Shown piece after piece: positions 1 to 7,365 of a DNA stretch of 64,000 nucleotides. The stretch is from NCBI RefSeq assembly GCF_900095285.1, contig NZ_LT607734.1:558001-622000 (forward strand), written 5' to 3'. Under the pieces are notes generated by a model that did not search any database, had not been told where the DNA came from, and was given only the letters and a program-made list of their open reading frames with translations. Both the position numbers and the translations under genes were made by a program. Source of the DNA: Fusobacterium gastrosuis (GTDB lineage: Bacteria; Fusobacteriota; Fusobacteriia; Fusobacteriales; Fusobacteriaceae). The first letter of the stretch is position 1, and the number at the start of each line of letters is the position of its first letter.

Positions 1-21
1 TTTATAAAGGATATGAATTAT

Positions 22-909
22 ATGATAAAATTAATCAAACTTTTTAAAGCTTCAAATGAAATTTATATTGATATTTTAAAAGCACTAGAAAATGAATATA
101 TCAAATTTAATTTTAAAGATAATATTTATCTAAATACTCAAAAATCTTTTTTTGAAAATTTCAAAAAAAATTTTTTTTCATTACTAATGATTTCAATTTT
201 AATAGAAAGTAAAATAGATAAAAAAAGAATAATTGCCTATGGAAAAATTATTTTTTGTTTAAGAGCTATTGTAACCGCCACTGATAATATCATTGACAAT
301 GAAAATAAAGGAGTTGTCCATATTTTAAATATACCTGAAATTACTTCAAAAAATATTTTTAATACCATGCTTCATCAGCAAATTATAAATTTAGAATTAG
401 AAAGTCTAAAGGTATCTTCTTCTATATTTTCAAAAATTTTGGAAGATATATTTTTTATTGCTAAAAGTGAGGGATTAAGGGACTTAAAACTCTACAATTC
501 CTATCCTAGTTTTGAGTATATCGAAAAAAATATTCATGAAGGCATCGGAGGAAAATTACTTGAATTATCTTTAATTATTCCAATTCTAATAGAAAAAAAT
601 CCTAAATTAAATTCCTATTCCAAAGGTCTTTTTGAAATTGGTATGGCGTTACAAGCTTTGGATGATTTAACCGATATTGATGAAGATAGTTTAAATTGTA
701 AAATCAACCTTGCTACTGCTTATATTTCAGAATCTAAAACTACTGAAAATTATCTAAAAAATACTCTTGAAAGAGCTTTACAGGGATTTAAAATTTTTGA
801 AAACTTATCTTATCCGATTGATAGAACTTCTGCACTATATATATTAAAAAAACTTTTTAAGATAAGGGGTATCAATAAAAAATATCTAAATATTTTTAAA
901 ACTTTCTAA
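22..909 (+). CDS. Isoprenyl diphosphate synthase-like protein
   Basis: This all-helical protein of about 295 residues resembles the polyprenyl synthetase family, which condenses isoprenoid diphosphates using Mg-binding aspartate-rich motifs. Counting from the upstream ATG at 13, the second motif is clear (ALQALDDLTD, Asp217-218 and Asp221). The first is reduced to DNIID (Asp91 and Asp95) where DDxxD is usual. A GGKLLEL segment near residue 179 sits where chain-length synthases have GGK. ATG at 13 is only two bases from the AAAGG ribosome site, so ATG at 22 is preferred; 13 remains possible. The upstream neighbour lies outside the window. The fold assignment is moderate; the substrate and product are unknown, and a non-catalytic or terpene-synthase-like role cannot be excluded. 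Confidence 0.6.
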   Translation: MIKLIKLFKASNEIYIDILKALENEYIKFNFKDNIYLNTQKSFFENFKKNFFSLLMISILIESKIDKKRIIAYGKIIFCLRAIVTATDNIIDNENKGVVHILNIPEITSKNIFNTMLHQQIINLELESLKVSSSIFSKILEDIFFIAKSEGLRDLKLYNSYPSFEYIEKNIHEGIGGKLLELSLIIPILIEKNPKLNSYSKGLFEIGMALQALDDLTDIDEDSLNCKINLATAYISESKTTENYLKNTLERALQGFKIFENLSYPIDRTSALYILKKLFKIRGINKKYLNIFKTF

Positions 910-1021
910 AAAATGACTTTGTCAACTAAATCCTAGAACTACTCCCACTATTCTTATTACTTGATAATTTAAAAAATTCAATAATGAAAATATATTAACT
1001 TATACTTTCCTATATAATAAT

Positions 1022-1047
1022 AAAAAAAGATTGATAACTTCAATCTT
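1022..1047 (-). terminator. Terminator of the tRNA cluster
   Basis: On the minus strand, AAGATTGA and TCAATCTT form an 8-bp stem with a 5-base loop, followed directly by a run of T. It lies just past the last tRNA (Gln), so it ends the six-tRNA transcript. Confidence 0.8.
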
Positions 1048-1053
1048 ATTAAA

Positions 1054-1128
1054 TGGCTGGGGTGGCTGGATTCGAACCAACGCATAACGGAGTCAAAGTC
1101 CGTTGCCTTACCGCTTGGCGACACCCCA
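1054..1128 (-). tRNA. tRNA-Gln (anticodon TTG)
   Basis: The minus strand folds as a complete cloverleaf with a TGGGGTG/CACCCCA acceptor stem, anticodon loop CTTTGAC (anticodon TTG), a GGTTCGAATCC T-arm and an encoded CCA end. It is the last gene of the cluster and is separated from tRNA-Leu by a terminator-like hairpin. Confidence 0.95.
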
Positions 1129-1143
1129 ATATTTAGTTAAAAA

Positions 1144-1161
1144 AATAGCCTAAAGGCTATT
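1144..1161 (-). terminator. Terminator-like hairpin between tRNA-Leu and tRNA-Gln
   Basis: On the minus strand AATAGCC and GGCTATT pair with a 4-base loop and are followed by seven T residues. It has the form of an intrinsic terminator, yet tRNA-Gln lies directly downstream and no promoter fits in the remaining 15 bases. It may act as a partial terminator or a processing signal. Confidence 0.6.
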
Positions 1162-1172
1162 ATTGACTTAAA

Positions 1173-1256
1173 TGGTGCGGAGAGAGAGACTTGAACTCTC
1201 ACGTCTGGGACACTAGATCCTAAGTCTAGCGCGTCTGCCAATTCCGCCATCCCCGC
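1173..1256 (-). tRNA. tRNA-Leu (anticodon TAG)
   Basis: This is an 84-base cloverleaf with the long variable arm of class II tRNAs. The anticodon loop is CTTAGGA (anticodon TAG), the acceptor is GCGGGGA paired with TCTCCGC including one G-T pair, and the CCA end is encoded. Confidence 0.95.
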
Positions 1257-1274
1257 ATTTTTTGTAGGTATAAA

Positions 1275-1350
1275 TGGTGCGTCATACAAGATTTGAACTT
1301 GTGACAACACGATTAAAAGTCGTGTGCTCTACCTACTGAGCTAATGACGC
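1275..1350 (-). tRNA. tRNA-Lys (anticodon TTT)
   Basis: The cloverleaf has acceptor GCGTCAT, anticodon stem CACGA/TCGTG with loop CTTTTAA (anticodon TTT), and an encoded CCA. The gap to tRNA-His is only four bases, showing co-transcription. Confidence 0.95.
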
Positions 1351-1354
1351 ATAA

Positions 1355-1430
1355 TGGGGTGACTGACGGGACTTGAACCCGCGACAACCAGTGCCACAAA
1401 CTGGCGCTCTACCAACTGAACTACAGTCAC
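1355..1430 (-). tRNA. tRNA-His (anticodon GTG)
   Basis: The acceptor GTGACTG pairs with CAGTCAC, followed by discriminator C and encoded CCA. The anticodon loop TTGTGGC gives anticodon GTG. A G immediately before the 5' end (complement of base 1431) can supply the G-1 that histidyl-tRNA synthetase needs. Confidence 0.95.
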
Positions 1431-1440
1431 CATATTTTTT

Positions 1441-1516
<76 letters not shown>

Positions 1517-1523
1517 CTTTAAA

Positions 1524-1600
1524 TGGTCGGAATAGCAAGATTCGAACTTGCGACCCCCTGCTCCCAAGGCAGGTGCGCTACCGGACTGCGCTATATTCCG
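1524..1600 (-). tRNA. tRNA-Pro (anticodon TGG)
   Basis: The cloverleaf has acceptor CGGAATA/TATTCCG, anticodon stem CCTGC/GCAGG with loop CTTGGGA (anticodon TGG), and an encoded CCA. It is the first gene after the cluster promoter. Confidence 0.95.
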
Positions 1601-1623
1601 ACTTATTCATTTGGACATTTGCT

Positions 1624-1652
1624 ATTATATATTTTTTCATGCCTATTGTCAA
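1624..1652 (-). promoter_or_regulatory. Promoter of the tRNA cluster
   Basis: TTGACA and TATAAT, both perfect, are separated by 17 bases on the minus strand. Transcription would start about 15 bases before tRNA-Pro and read Pro, Gly, His, Lys, Leu, Gln. Confidence 0.9.
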
Positions 1653-1686
1653 GTAAAAATTTAAAAATATTTATCTTTTTTAAAAA

Positions 1687-1712
1687 AATAGGACTTATAC
1701 AAAAGTCCTATT
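1687..1712 (-). terminator. Terminator of the DUF2147 gene
   Basis: AATAGGACTT and AAGTCCTATT form a 10-bp stem with a 6-base loop, followed by T residues on the minus strand. The hairpin begins just after the stop codon. Confidence 0.85.
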
Positions 1713-1717
1713 TCCTA

Positions 1718-2182
1718 CTATTTGTTGTATCTTTGCCATATTTGTTTTTTACCTATAAGTCCAGCCTTATCCAAAGATCCTTTGACTGTCAATGTTCCAT
1801 CCGAGTTTAGTTGCATAAAACTATGATAAACTTTTCCGTTTTCTGGATTATAAATATTCCCATTCTTATACTTATTCTCTTTTTCATCATAAGTAAATGA
1901 ATATATAAAATCAATCCCTACTAATTTTCTTCCTCTCAAATTTTCATCTTTATTTTTTAAATCCATCTTATCTTTTCCAGCATATTCACCATCCAAATAT
2001 TTTGGTATAGTTAAATCTCTAATTATTCCATTAAATTTATCTTCTTTTGTCTTATAAATTTCAACGATAACTTGATTCCCACTATCCCCCTTTTCAGTTA
2101 TCCAATAACCAAGTACATCATCTTTAGCAGCAAATATAAAATTTGAAATTATAAAAAATATTCCTAATATAAACTTTTTCAT
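1718..2182 (-). CDS. DUF2147 family secreted protein
   Basis: This 154-residue protein begins with a signal peptide (MKKFILGIFFIISNFIFA, cut near residue 18) and is therefore exported to the periplasm or beyond. The mature part has the DUF2147 pattern: GYW near the start, a VEIYK strand, FNGII, RGRKLVG, NGNIYNPENGKVY in the middle and a final GLIGKKQIWQR. The family has a small beta-barrel look and no established function. There is a strong AAAGGAGG ribosome site before the ATG, its own terminator, and a perfect 16-bp palindrome in the promoter area, so it is probably a single-gene unit with its own control. Confidence 0.8.
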   Translation of the reverse strand: MKKFILGIFFIISNFIFAAKDDVLGYWITEKGDSGNQVIVEIYKTKEDKFNGIIRDLTIPKYLDGEYAGKDKMDLKNKDENLRGRKLVGIDFIYSFTYDEKENKYKNGNIYNPENGKVYHSFMQLNSDGTLTVKGSLDKAGLIGKKQIWQRYNK

Positions 2183-2206
2183 TTATACCTCCTTTATTTT
2201 CTATAT

Positions 2207-2222
2207 AATAACATATGTTATT
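2207..2222. promoter_or_regulatory. 16-bp palindrome upstream of the DUF2147 gene
   Basis: AATAACATATGTTATT is a perfect palindrome 25 bases before the start codon. A TTGCTT at 2227-2232 and TATATA at 2202-2207 could be a weak -35/-10 pair around it, so it may be an operator. The regulator is unknown. Confidence 0.4.
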
Positions 2223-2275
2223 TAAAAAGCAAATTAATATCTTTATAAATATATGAACTATTTTTATATAGTAAA

Positions 2276-2301
2276 AATGCATTCATTAATCTGAATGCAT
2301 T
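2276..2301 (-). terminator. Terminator after lpxD
   Basis: AATGCATTCA and TGAATGCATT form a perfect 10-bp stem with a 6-base loop, followed by TTT on the minus strand. It closes the envelope operon that ends with lpxD. Confidence 0.8.
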
Positions 2302-2308
2302 AAAAATT

Positions 2309-3304
2309 CTATTTTTCTTCTAATTTTTTTACCCTTTTCAAAAGTTCAGGCAATTTCTTCAATGAAACTTTTATTTTCAAATCTTCTTTATGGTCTACTA
2401 AAGGATAGCCTGACAAAATTTGATTAGGTTCTACATTTCCACTAACTCCTGATTTAGCCCCTACAACCACATTATCGCCTATTGTTATATGACCACTAAC
2501 TCCAACTTGCCCAGCAAGTGTCACATTATTTCCAACTGTTGTACTTCCAGCTATACCAACTTGTGAGATAATTAAACAATTTTCTCCAATAACATCATTA
2601 TGAGCAATTTGTACAAGATTATCTATCTTAGTATACTTTCTTATTATTGTATCTCCAATGGCTCCTCTATCAATGGTTGTATTAGCTCCTATTTCTACAT
2701 TATCTTCTATAACTACACTTCCTATTTGATCAATCTTTTGGTTATTTCCATTTACTTTTATAAAACCAAAACCATCCGAACCAATTACAGCTCCAGGTTG
2801 AATAACACAATTTTCTCCTATCTCTACAAATTCTCTTATACTAACATTGGAATAAATGATTGTATTACTACCTATTTTTGCACCTTCACAAATAGTAGAA
2901 TTAGGATAAATTGTAACATTATTCCCAATTTCAACATCATGTCCTATGTATACATTTTGTGCTATATTACAATTTTTCCCAATTTTAGCACTATCTTCCA
3001 GCATTTTTTCAAAAGTTTTTAAAGGTCTTTTAAAAAAGTTTAAAAGTTTTGGCATAATAATTCTAGGGTTTTCTCTTACAATTATATAACTTTTTCCAAT
3101 ATTTAAAGGCAAATCTATATCAGGAACTATTATAACTTTTGCTTCTGTTTTTTCAAGATTTTTTATAAATTTTTCATCTGCTGCAAAAGTTAAACTCTTC
3201 TCATCAGCATGAAAAAAAGAAGAGAGTTTAGAAATTTCTTCTATTTTCTCTCCTCTATATTCTGCATTGAGAAGAGTTACAATGTCATCTATTTTATAAC
3301 TCAT
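2309..3304 (-). CDS. lpxD: UDP-3-O-(3-hydroxyacyl)glucosamine N-acyltransferase LpxD
   Basis: LpxD adds the second hydroxyacyl chain, from acyl-ACP, to UDP-3-O-acyl-glucosamine in lipid A synthesis in the cytoplasm. The N-terminal uridine-binding domain covers about residues 1-100. A left-handed beta-helix follows from about 105 to 290, built of hexapeptide repeats such as IGNNVT and IGSNTI, and a charged C-terminal helix ends the protein. The catalytic histidine is seen in QIAHNDVIG (His235). The length of 331 residues is normal. It is the last gene of the tamB-bamA-skp-lpxD group, 26 bases after skp. The fabZ and lpxA genes that follow lpxD in many Gram-negatives are not here. Confidence 0.95.
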   Translation of the reverse strand: MSYKIDDIVTLLNAEYRGEKIEEISKLSSFFHADEKSLTFAADEKFIKNLEKTEAKVIIVPDIDLPLNIGKSYIIVRENPRIIMPKLLNFFKRPLKTFEKMLEDSAKIGKNCNIAQNVYIGHDVEIGNNVTIYPNSTICEGAKIGSNTIIYSNVSIREFVEIGENCVIQPGAVIGSDGFGFIKVNGNNQKIDQIGSVVIEDNVEIGANTTIDRGAIGDTIIRKYTKIDNLVQIAHNDVIGENCLIISQVGIAGSTTVGNNVTLAGQVGVSGHITIGDNVVVGAKSGVSGNVEPNQILSGYPLVDHKEDLKIKVSLKKLPELLKRVKKLEEK

Positions 3305-3330
3305 AACTCTCCTCCTATTTTATAATTTTA

Positions 3331-3804
3331 CTATTTTAAAGTTTCCATTGCTTTTAAAACTTTTTCAGAAATATCTTCTCCACCATAAAGAACTGCTCCA
3401 GCCTCTACAACATAGTCATATTTCCCTTCTTTAGCCACTTTATCTACTGCTTTAAGTAGAGTAGTATTTATTTTACTCATTTTATCAAATTCATCTTTTC
3501 CAAGTTTAGATTGAGCATTTTGTAAAAATCCTTGAAACTCTTGAGTTCTTTTTTCAAACGCTTTTTTCTCAGCATCTGTTAACTTATCACCTTTAGCTTG
3601 TAAAGCCACATACTCTTTTTCTAGATTTACTTCTTTCTGTCTAGCTTCATTTTCCAATTTTTTAGCTTGAGTTTCTAGACTTTGTTGAGCTTTCTTTGTT
3701 TCAGAAAAATTTGCTATTACAGCTTGTGTATCTATTACTCCTATCTTTTCAGCAAATGCTGAAGTTGCCATTAAAATTGCTGTTACTGCTAATATTTTTT
3801 TCAT
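3331..3804 (-). CDS. OmpH/Skp-like periplasmic chaperone
   Basis: Skp-type proteins hold unfolded outer-membrane proteins in the periplasm and hand them to BamA. This 157-residue protein has a signal peptide ending in TSAFA, a short beta segment (KIGVIDTQAVIANF), then a long charged coiled coil (about residues 35-115), and a C-terminal strand region (YDYVVEAGAVLYGG). That is the OmpH/Skp arrangement. A longer reading from a TTG four codons upstream runs through the GGAGG ribosome site, so the ATG at 3804 is the real start. It lies 28 bases after bamA, as in many Gram-negative genomes. Confidence 0.88.
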   Translation of the reverse strand: MKKILAVTAILMATSAFAEKIGVIDTQAVIANFSETKKAQQSLETQAKKLENEARQKEVNLEKEYVALQAKGDKLTDAEKKAFEKRTQEFQGFLQNAQSKLGKDEFDKMSKINTTLLKAVDKVAKEGKYDYVVEAGAVLYGGEDISEKVLKAMETLK

Positions 3805-3832
3805 TTTTACCTCCAAATTTTTTTATAAATAA

Positions 3833-5932
3833 TTAGAATGCTTGTCCCATATTAAAATAGAATTTCATTCCATCTTTATCCATTTTATTTCCAACTGGCC
3901 ATCCAAAGTCAAATCTTAATGGACCTATAGGTGTATTAAGTCTTAACCCAACTCCAGCTGTTGTTGCTATATTTTCTCCAAAATTCTTATTATCTCTTGT
4001 ATAATCAGGATCTCTACCATTTTGCTTCCATGATCTTCCTGCATCAGCAAAGAAAACAATTCCTAAAATATCATTTATTTGAGTTCTGTTTTCAATAGTC
4101 GCTACTACCTTTTGTGTTCCTTTAAAGAATCCACCATCATATCCTCTTAAACTATTTCCTCCACCTACCCAGAATGTTTGTGATTCTTTTGTGGTATCAG
4201 TCATAATTCCACCAACTATTTTATATGCAAATGTATTATTTTTAAAGAAACCTTTATGGTATTTTCTTAATTCCAATGTTGCATTTCCAAAATAGTCGCC
4301 TTTATATCCACCTGCATGCCCTGCTTCTATTTGGAATTTAGCATACTCTCCAGATGTAGGATTTAAGTAATTGTTTCTTGTATCATAACTAATATATGGA
4401 TAAATACTCCACATAAAGTATTTATCATCTACACCATCAATTTCTTTTGTCGCTCCTGTTGATGCTTCTTTATAATACCATTTCCCATCGCTTCCCTTTG
4501 TAAAAGCTCCATTTTTATGTTTTTCTTCTATATATTCTACTTTTCCACCTATACTCAATCTTACATTTTTACTAAGACCTTTACCTATATTGGCTCTTAA
4601 TCCTATTGTATCTACATCATAAAATAAATTACTTGTTCCATCTCCATAAGATGTTTTGTAAGCACTCCATCCCCAAGATACTCTATCAGTATTTTTTATC
4701 CATGGATCAAAAAATTCCAATGTGAATCCTGTATAATCTTTATTTGATTTTTCAAAAGTAAACCCAAATTCTTGTCCTTTACCTTTCCAGTTAGAATCTT
4801 TTAATGACAAAGTTCCCATAAGCCCTACTTCAGAACCATATGAAACAGCTCCTTGTAAAATTGCTGTTCTATCTTCATCTATAAGTAACACTAAATCTAT
4901 TCCTTCTGGATCACCAGGTATAGTTCTCGCTTCATATTTTACATTTTTAAATATTCCCAATCTCATTAAATTTTCCACAGTTGCTTCATAAGCATTATTA
5001 TCAAAAATTTGACCAGGAACTATTTCTATTTCTCTATCTATAACATAAGTTTGTGTTTTTAACACATCATCAGTAGGCTGTCTTCTATTTCCTTTTTGTT
5101 TTGTAACCATTTTCTTTACTTCTATTTTTCTTACTATTCCTTCAACTATTTGAATTGTAAGAGTTCCATCATCGCTCATAGACATATCAGCTACATTAAC
5201 TAACGTATAGCCTTTTGCTTGATATGCTCCTTGAATTTTCTCTCTATCTTCATTTAGTAAAGCATAATTTTGTACTTTTCCAACTTTTGTAGATAAAAGG
5301 GCTTCTATTTCTTCAGTACTTATTGAATTATTTCCTTTTATGACAATATTTTTTACTATTGGATTTTCTACAACATTAAATACTACTGTTGCATTTCCTT
5401 TTCCTTTAGTCACATTATGCTTAACTGATGAGAAATACCCACTAGCTAATAATTTTTTTTGTGCATCTTCTATTTTTTTTGTAGATAAGTAATCTCCTTT
5501 TTTTATTCCAACTATATCTGTAACTTCTTCAGCTGATAAACTTTTATTCCCAATTACATTTATGTTAGAAATTATTATTGTTTTATCAACACTTTCATCA
5601 TTTTGTAAGGCTTTAATTCCGTTAGCTGCTAGTAATGAACTTACATCCGCTTTTTCAAATACATTTACAACTACTTTTACACCACCATCTTGTGTTATCG
5701 GTTGTATAACAACATCATCAAAATATCCAGTAGCCTTTATCTTTTGAAAATCATCCACTGCTGCTTCTGATGAGAAAGTATTACCTTCTTTTAAACTCAT
5801 AGCAGACAGTACTACTTCCGCTGGTACTTCCTGATTGTTTACTACTTCAATATTTTTTACAGATAAATTTGCAACTGCAGCAAATATAACTGTATTAACT
5901 AGAAATAATAAGAAAACTACTACTTTTTTCAT
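3833..5932 (-). CDS. bamA: Outer-membrane protein assembly factor BamA
   Basis: BamA is the Omp85-family core of the machine that folds beta-barrel proteins into the outer membrane. The sequence has a signal peptide (about residues 1-18), then repeated POTRA domains with the typical spacing of conserved glycines (about 19-95, 115-190, 191-265 and 267-360, so probably four rather than the five of E. coli). A C-terminal barrel runs from about 370 to 699, with the loop-6 motif LRGY in GGGNSLRGYDGG and a final aromatic residue (MGQAF). The 699-residue length fits. The gene sits between tamB and skp. A possible internal promoter lies in the 59-base gap upstream. Confidence 0.95.
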   Translation of the reverse strand: MKKVVVFLLFLVNTVIFAAVANLSVKNIEVVNNQEVPAEVVLSAMSLKEGNTFSSEAAVDDFQKIKATGYFDDVVIQPITQDGGVKVVVNVFEKADVSSLLAANGIKALQNDESVDKTIIISNINVIGNKSLSAEEVTDIVGIKKGDYLSTKKIEDAQKKLLASGYFSSVKHNVTKGKGNATVVFNVVENPIVKNIVIKGNNSISTEEIEALLSTKVGKVQNYALLNEDREKIQGAYQAKGYTLVNVADMSMSDDGTLTIQIVEGIVRKIEVKKMVTKQKGNRRQPTDDVLKTQTYVIDREIEIVPGQIFDNNAYEATVENLMRLGIFKNVKYEARTIPGDPEGIDLVLLIDEDRTAILQGAVSYGSEVGLMGTLSLKDSNWKGKGQEFGFTFEKSNKDYTGFTLEFFDPWIKNTDRVSWGWSAYKTSYGDGTSNLFYDVDTIGLRANIGKGLSKNVRLSIGGKVEYIEEKHKNGAFTKGSDGKWYYKEASTGATKEIDGVDDKYFMWSIYPYISYDTRNNYLNPTSGEYAKFQIEAGHAGGYKGDYFGNATLELRKYHKGFFKNNTFAYKIVGGIMTDTTKESQTFWVGGGNSLRGYDGGFFKGTQKVVATIENRTQINDILGIVFFADAGRSWKQNGRDPDYTRDNKNFGENIATTAGVGLRLNTPIGPLRFDFGWPVGNKMDKDGMKFYFNMGQAF

Positions 5933-5961
5933 ATTTATCCTCCATTAAATTTTTATATTAC

Positions 5962-5990
5962 ATATTAGCATATTTCTTATGTTTTTTAAA
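5962..5990 (-). promoter_or_regulatory. Possible internal promoter for bamA
   Basis: On the minus strand TTTAAA and TAATAT are spaced 17 bases apart, and the -10 carries an upstream TGC (extended -10). It lies in the largest gap of the envelope operon and could give bamA-skp-lpxD separate expression. The -35 match is weak. Confidence 0.4.
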
Positions 5991-5991
5991 G

Positions 5992-7365
5992 TTAAAATGA
6001 AAATATTTCTGAGAAACTATTATATTTCTTTCTAATTTTAAAATCTATATGATAATTTCTGGCTTTTTGGTTTCTATCTTCATTCACATATCTATTCGGA
6101 ATTGTTCCAACTCCCATTCCAAAGATTTTATCATCTTTTGTCCTGTATTGCACCCCAACATCATATTCTTTAATCCCATTTTTATCCAAGGATGAATTTA
6201 TTACAGGCTCCTTAGTCGAACCCCATAATTTAGCTGTTCCGTATAAATATACCTCATCTTTATATAGTTTTTTTTCTGCTTCTACTTTCATTCCCAAATC
6301 ATATACTTCTGTATTTCTTCCTGAGTCATTGTTTCCAGCTACTCTAGAATCAATATTATACACTGAAACTTCTGGTTTTATTATTAATTTTGATAAACCT
6401 AAAACCTTTTTCACTTCTTTTGTTACAGGGTTAAAAACTGTTTTAGCAATTTGACCAGCTATGATATTTTTCATAAACATCACATAAACTCTATTTATAT
6501 CTCCATTAAAATTAACCTCTTTATTTGAATCAATTAATAAAGAATTAAAACTTCCATTTATGTTACCACTGTCAGATGACAGGGAATACATAAGTTTTTT
6601 TAATCTACCATGAACTCCAAAATTTATATCTTCTTCATCCATAGTTACTCTAGAATCAATAAATATATCCGGATTAATTTCAGGTAAATAGCTCAATCCA
6701 TCATTAAAAGAAATCAACGCTCTGTCTAAAATAAATTTATTAGTATTGACATACAAGTAGCCATTTAATATTTCAGTATTTCCTTCTATCTTATATTTCC
6801 CTTTTCCACCTGTTAATAACAAATCTGCCTCGAGTTTTCCTTTTATTTCCCCTACTGCAATATTAAAATCATCTATATCCAATACCACCGGATTTTGGGT
6901 TCTCACATTGAAATTAACTAAGTTCCATTTTTCAAAAAACTTCTCTAACTTCTTTTTACCTTCTTCTTTTTTCTTTGAATCTATTTTTTTCTTTTCATTT
7001 TCTATTTTTTTATCTTTAGTATTCAATATCTTTTTTGAAATTATTGACCACATACTTTTATAATCATTTGGAATATCATATATTATTCCATTATTTATAA
7101 GCAACTCTCCATTTAACTTTTTATTACTGATATTCATTTTTGAATCAGCAGAAATTTTTACTATTAATGGATCATTGTATTTAAGGTCTTTTGCATTAAT
7201 ATCAATTGAATAATCCATGCTATCTGTAAAATTTTTAAAATCTTTTGGTATATTTATATATCCTTTAATTTTTAAATCTCCATCATTAACTTTAGCCGTA
7301 ATTTCTTTTAATCTTACTTGATTATTCTTTAAATCAATATCAGTTTTTAAATTATTAACTTTCAC
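5992..7365 (-). CDS. tamB: TamB-like protein, C-terminal part (frameshifted gene)
   Basis: This reading frame holds the C-terminal 457 residues of a TamB/DUF490 protein: long beta-strand repeats, then the conserved end region with GVQYRTKDD and IDFKIRKKYNSFSEIFSF. TamB-type proteins form a periplasm-spanning, lipid-conducting beta-taco that works with the Omp85 system. The only start is a GTG with no ribosome site, directly after a run of seven A that breaks the frame. Reading eight A joins it in frame to the upstream 1024-residue part, giving about 1481 residues, a normal TamB size. It is therefore probably not an independent gene. Confidence 0.8.
   Translation of the reverse strand: MKVNNLKTDIDLKNNQVRLKEITAKVNDGDLKIKGYINIPKDFKNFTDSMDYSIDINAKDLKYNDPLIVKISADSKMNISNKKLNGELLINNGIIYDIPNDYKSMWSIISKKILNTKDKKIENEKKKIDSKKKEEGKKKLEKFFEKWNLVNFNVRTQNPVVLDIDDFNIAVGEIKGKLEADLLLTGGKGKYKIEGNTEILNGYLYVNTNKFILDRALISFNDGLSYLPEINPDIFIDSRVTMDEEDINFGVHGRLKKLMYSLSSDSGNINGSFNSLLIDSNKEVNFNGDINRVYVMFMKNIIAGQIAKTVFNPVTKEVKKVLGLSKLIIKPEVSVYNIDSRVAGNNDSGRNTEVYDLGMKVEAEKKLYKDEVYLYGTAKLWGSTKEPVINSSLDKNGIKEYDVGVQYRTKDDKIFGMGVGTIPNRYVNEDRNQKARNYHIDFKIRKKYNSFSEIFSF

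Noticed and set aside
2600..3022. 140-residue open frame opposite lpxD
   Set aside because: It is antisense to the hexapeptide-repeat part of lpxD, has Ile/Tyr/Asn-rich composition typical of a shadow frame, and lacks a ribosome site.
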